From: Acetobacter thailandicus | GTDB taxonomy: Bacteria > Pseudomonadota > Alphaproteobacteria > Acetobacterales > Acetobacteraceae | NCBI RefSeq assembly: GCF_011516655.1 | Contig: NZ_WOSV01000004.1 | Location: 149,864 to 213,863, forward strand | Length of the DNA: 64,000 nucleotides | Direction: 5' to 3' | Made by a program: the position numbers and the translations under genes | Part shown: in pieces, positions 63,868 to 64,000 of the stretch | Layout of the letters: each line of letters begins with the position of its first letter | Numbering within the stretch: position 1 is the first letter of the stretch | Notes under the pieces: generated by a model | What the model was told of the DNA's origin: nothing | What the model saw: the letters and a program-made list of their open reading frames with translations, nothing else | The model's database searches: none

Positions 63868-64000
63868 CTGGCTCATCGAGAGCGGATGAGGCTCTGGAGG
63901 CTGAGGCTTCCGGGGTTTTTTCTGACTTTAGCGGTCTTTGACAAGAGAATATGAGAGAGGGATATGCTGACGGCGTATTTTCTCTGAGGGTGAGGTTTCG

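Overview
The window looks like chromosomal DNA of an acetic acid bacterium (Acetobacteraceae, Acetobacter/Gluconobacter-like). The evidence is an Acetobacter-type pyruvate decarboxylase, a transaldolase fused to glucose-6-phosphate isomerase, a short-form 6-phosphogluconate dehydrogenase and an RpiA-gluconokinase fusion in one pentose-phosphate operon, together with many TonB-dependent functions and alphaproteobacterial families such as DUF1489. Coding DNA has moderate GC, while several intergenic stretches are very AT-rich. The genus cannot be fixed from the sequence alone.

Layout: 0-5.4 kb holds the 3' end of an aldo/keto reductase, an aspartate:alanine exchanger with aspartate 4-decarboxylase (a proton-motive decarboxylation cycle) and an outer-membrane protein. 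5.6-12.8 kb holds an AraC regulator divergent from a tripartite RND efflux pump, with three similar operator-like repeats between them. 13.1-16.2 kb is a methionine cassette: the DUF1852 protein MesX, the core methionine synthase MesD and a MetR-like LysR regulator. 16.2-21.2 kb is a cobalamin riboswitch followed by a tightly coupled B12 uptake operon (TonB receptor, binding protein, permease, ATPase). 21.3-28.5 kb is a pectin-related locus: a DUF6250 protein, a Tat-exported PcRGLX-like lyase, a TonB receptor and a divergent oligogalacturonate lyase.

28.7-36.5 kb is mostly housekeeping (ornithine cyclodeaminase, quinone oxidoreductase, YggS, Kup, HemW, DUF1489, a lipoprotein). At 36.6 kb lies tRNA-Arg(CCG), followed by about 0.6 kb of remnant-like DNA with a 34-bp perfect inverted repeat and a strong terminator. 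37.4-39.7 kb carries a secreted metallo-hydrolase and a siderophore-interacting flavoprotein.

39.8-53.8 kb is a long minus-strand array. It begins with transketolase, transaldolase-PGI, 6-phosphogluconate dehydrogenase, a HAD phosphatase, 6-phosphogluconolactonase and RpiA-GntK, the complete oxidative and non-oxidative pentose phosphate core except Rpe and Zwf. It continues with close spacing into an orphan metal/heme-type binding protein, a MocR regulator, a small monooxygenase, and the two proteins whose domains are fused in plant Tm-1. 54.3-64 kb has an ankyrin protein, HisC, a CorA-like transporter, YnfA, a SLT-SPOR lytic transglycosylase, a TetR regulator with paired operators in front of a YiaA-like gene, a lipoprotein, and pyruvate decarboxylase. 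No CRISPR array, complete insertion sequence or obvious prophage was seen.

The most unusual content is the MesX/MesD methionine system beside a B12 regulon, the pectin side-chain locus, the split Tm-1 module in the pentose-phosphate operon, and the tRNA-Arg inverted repeat.
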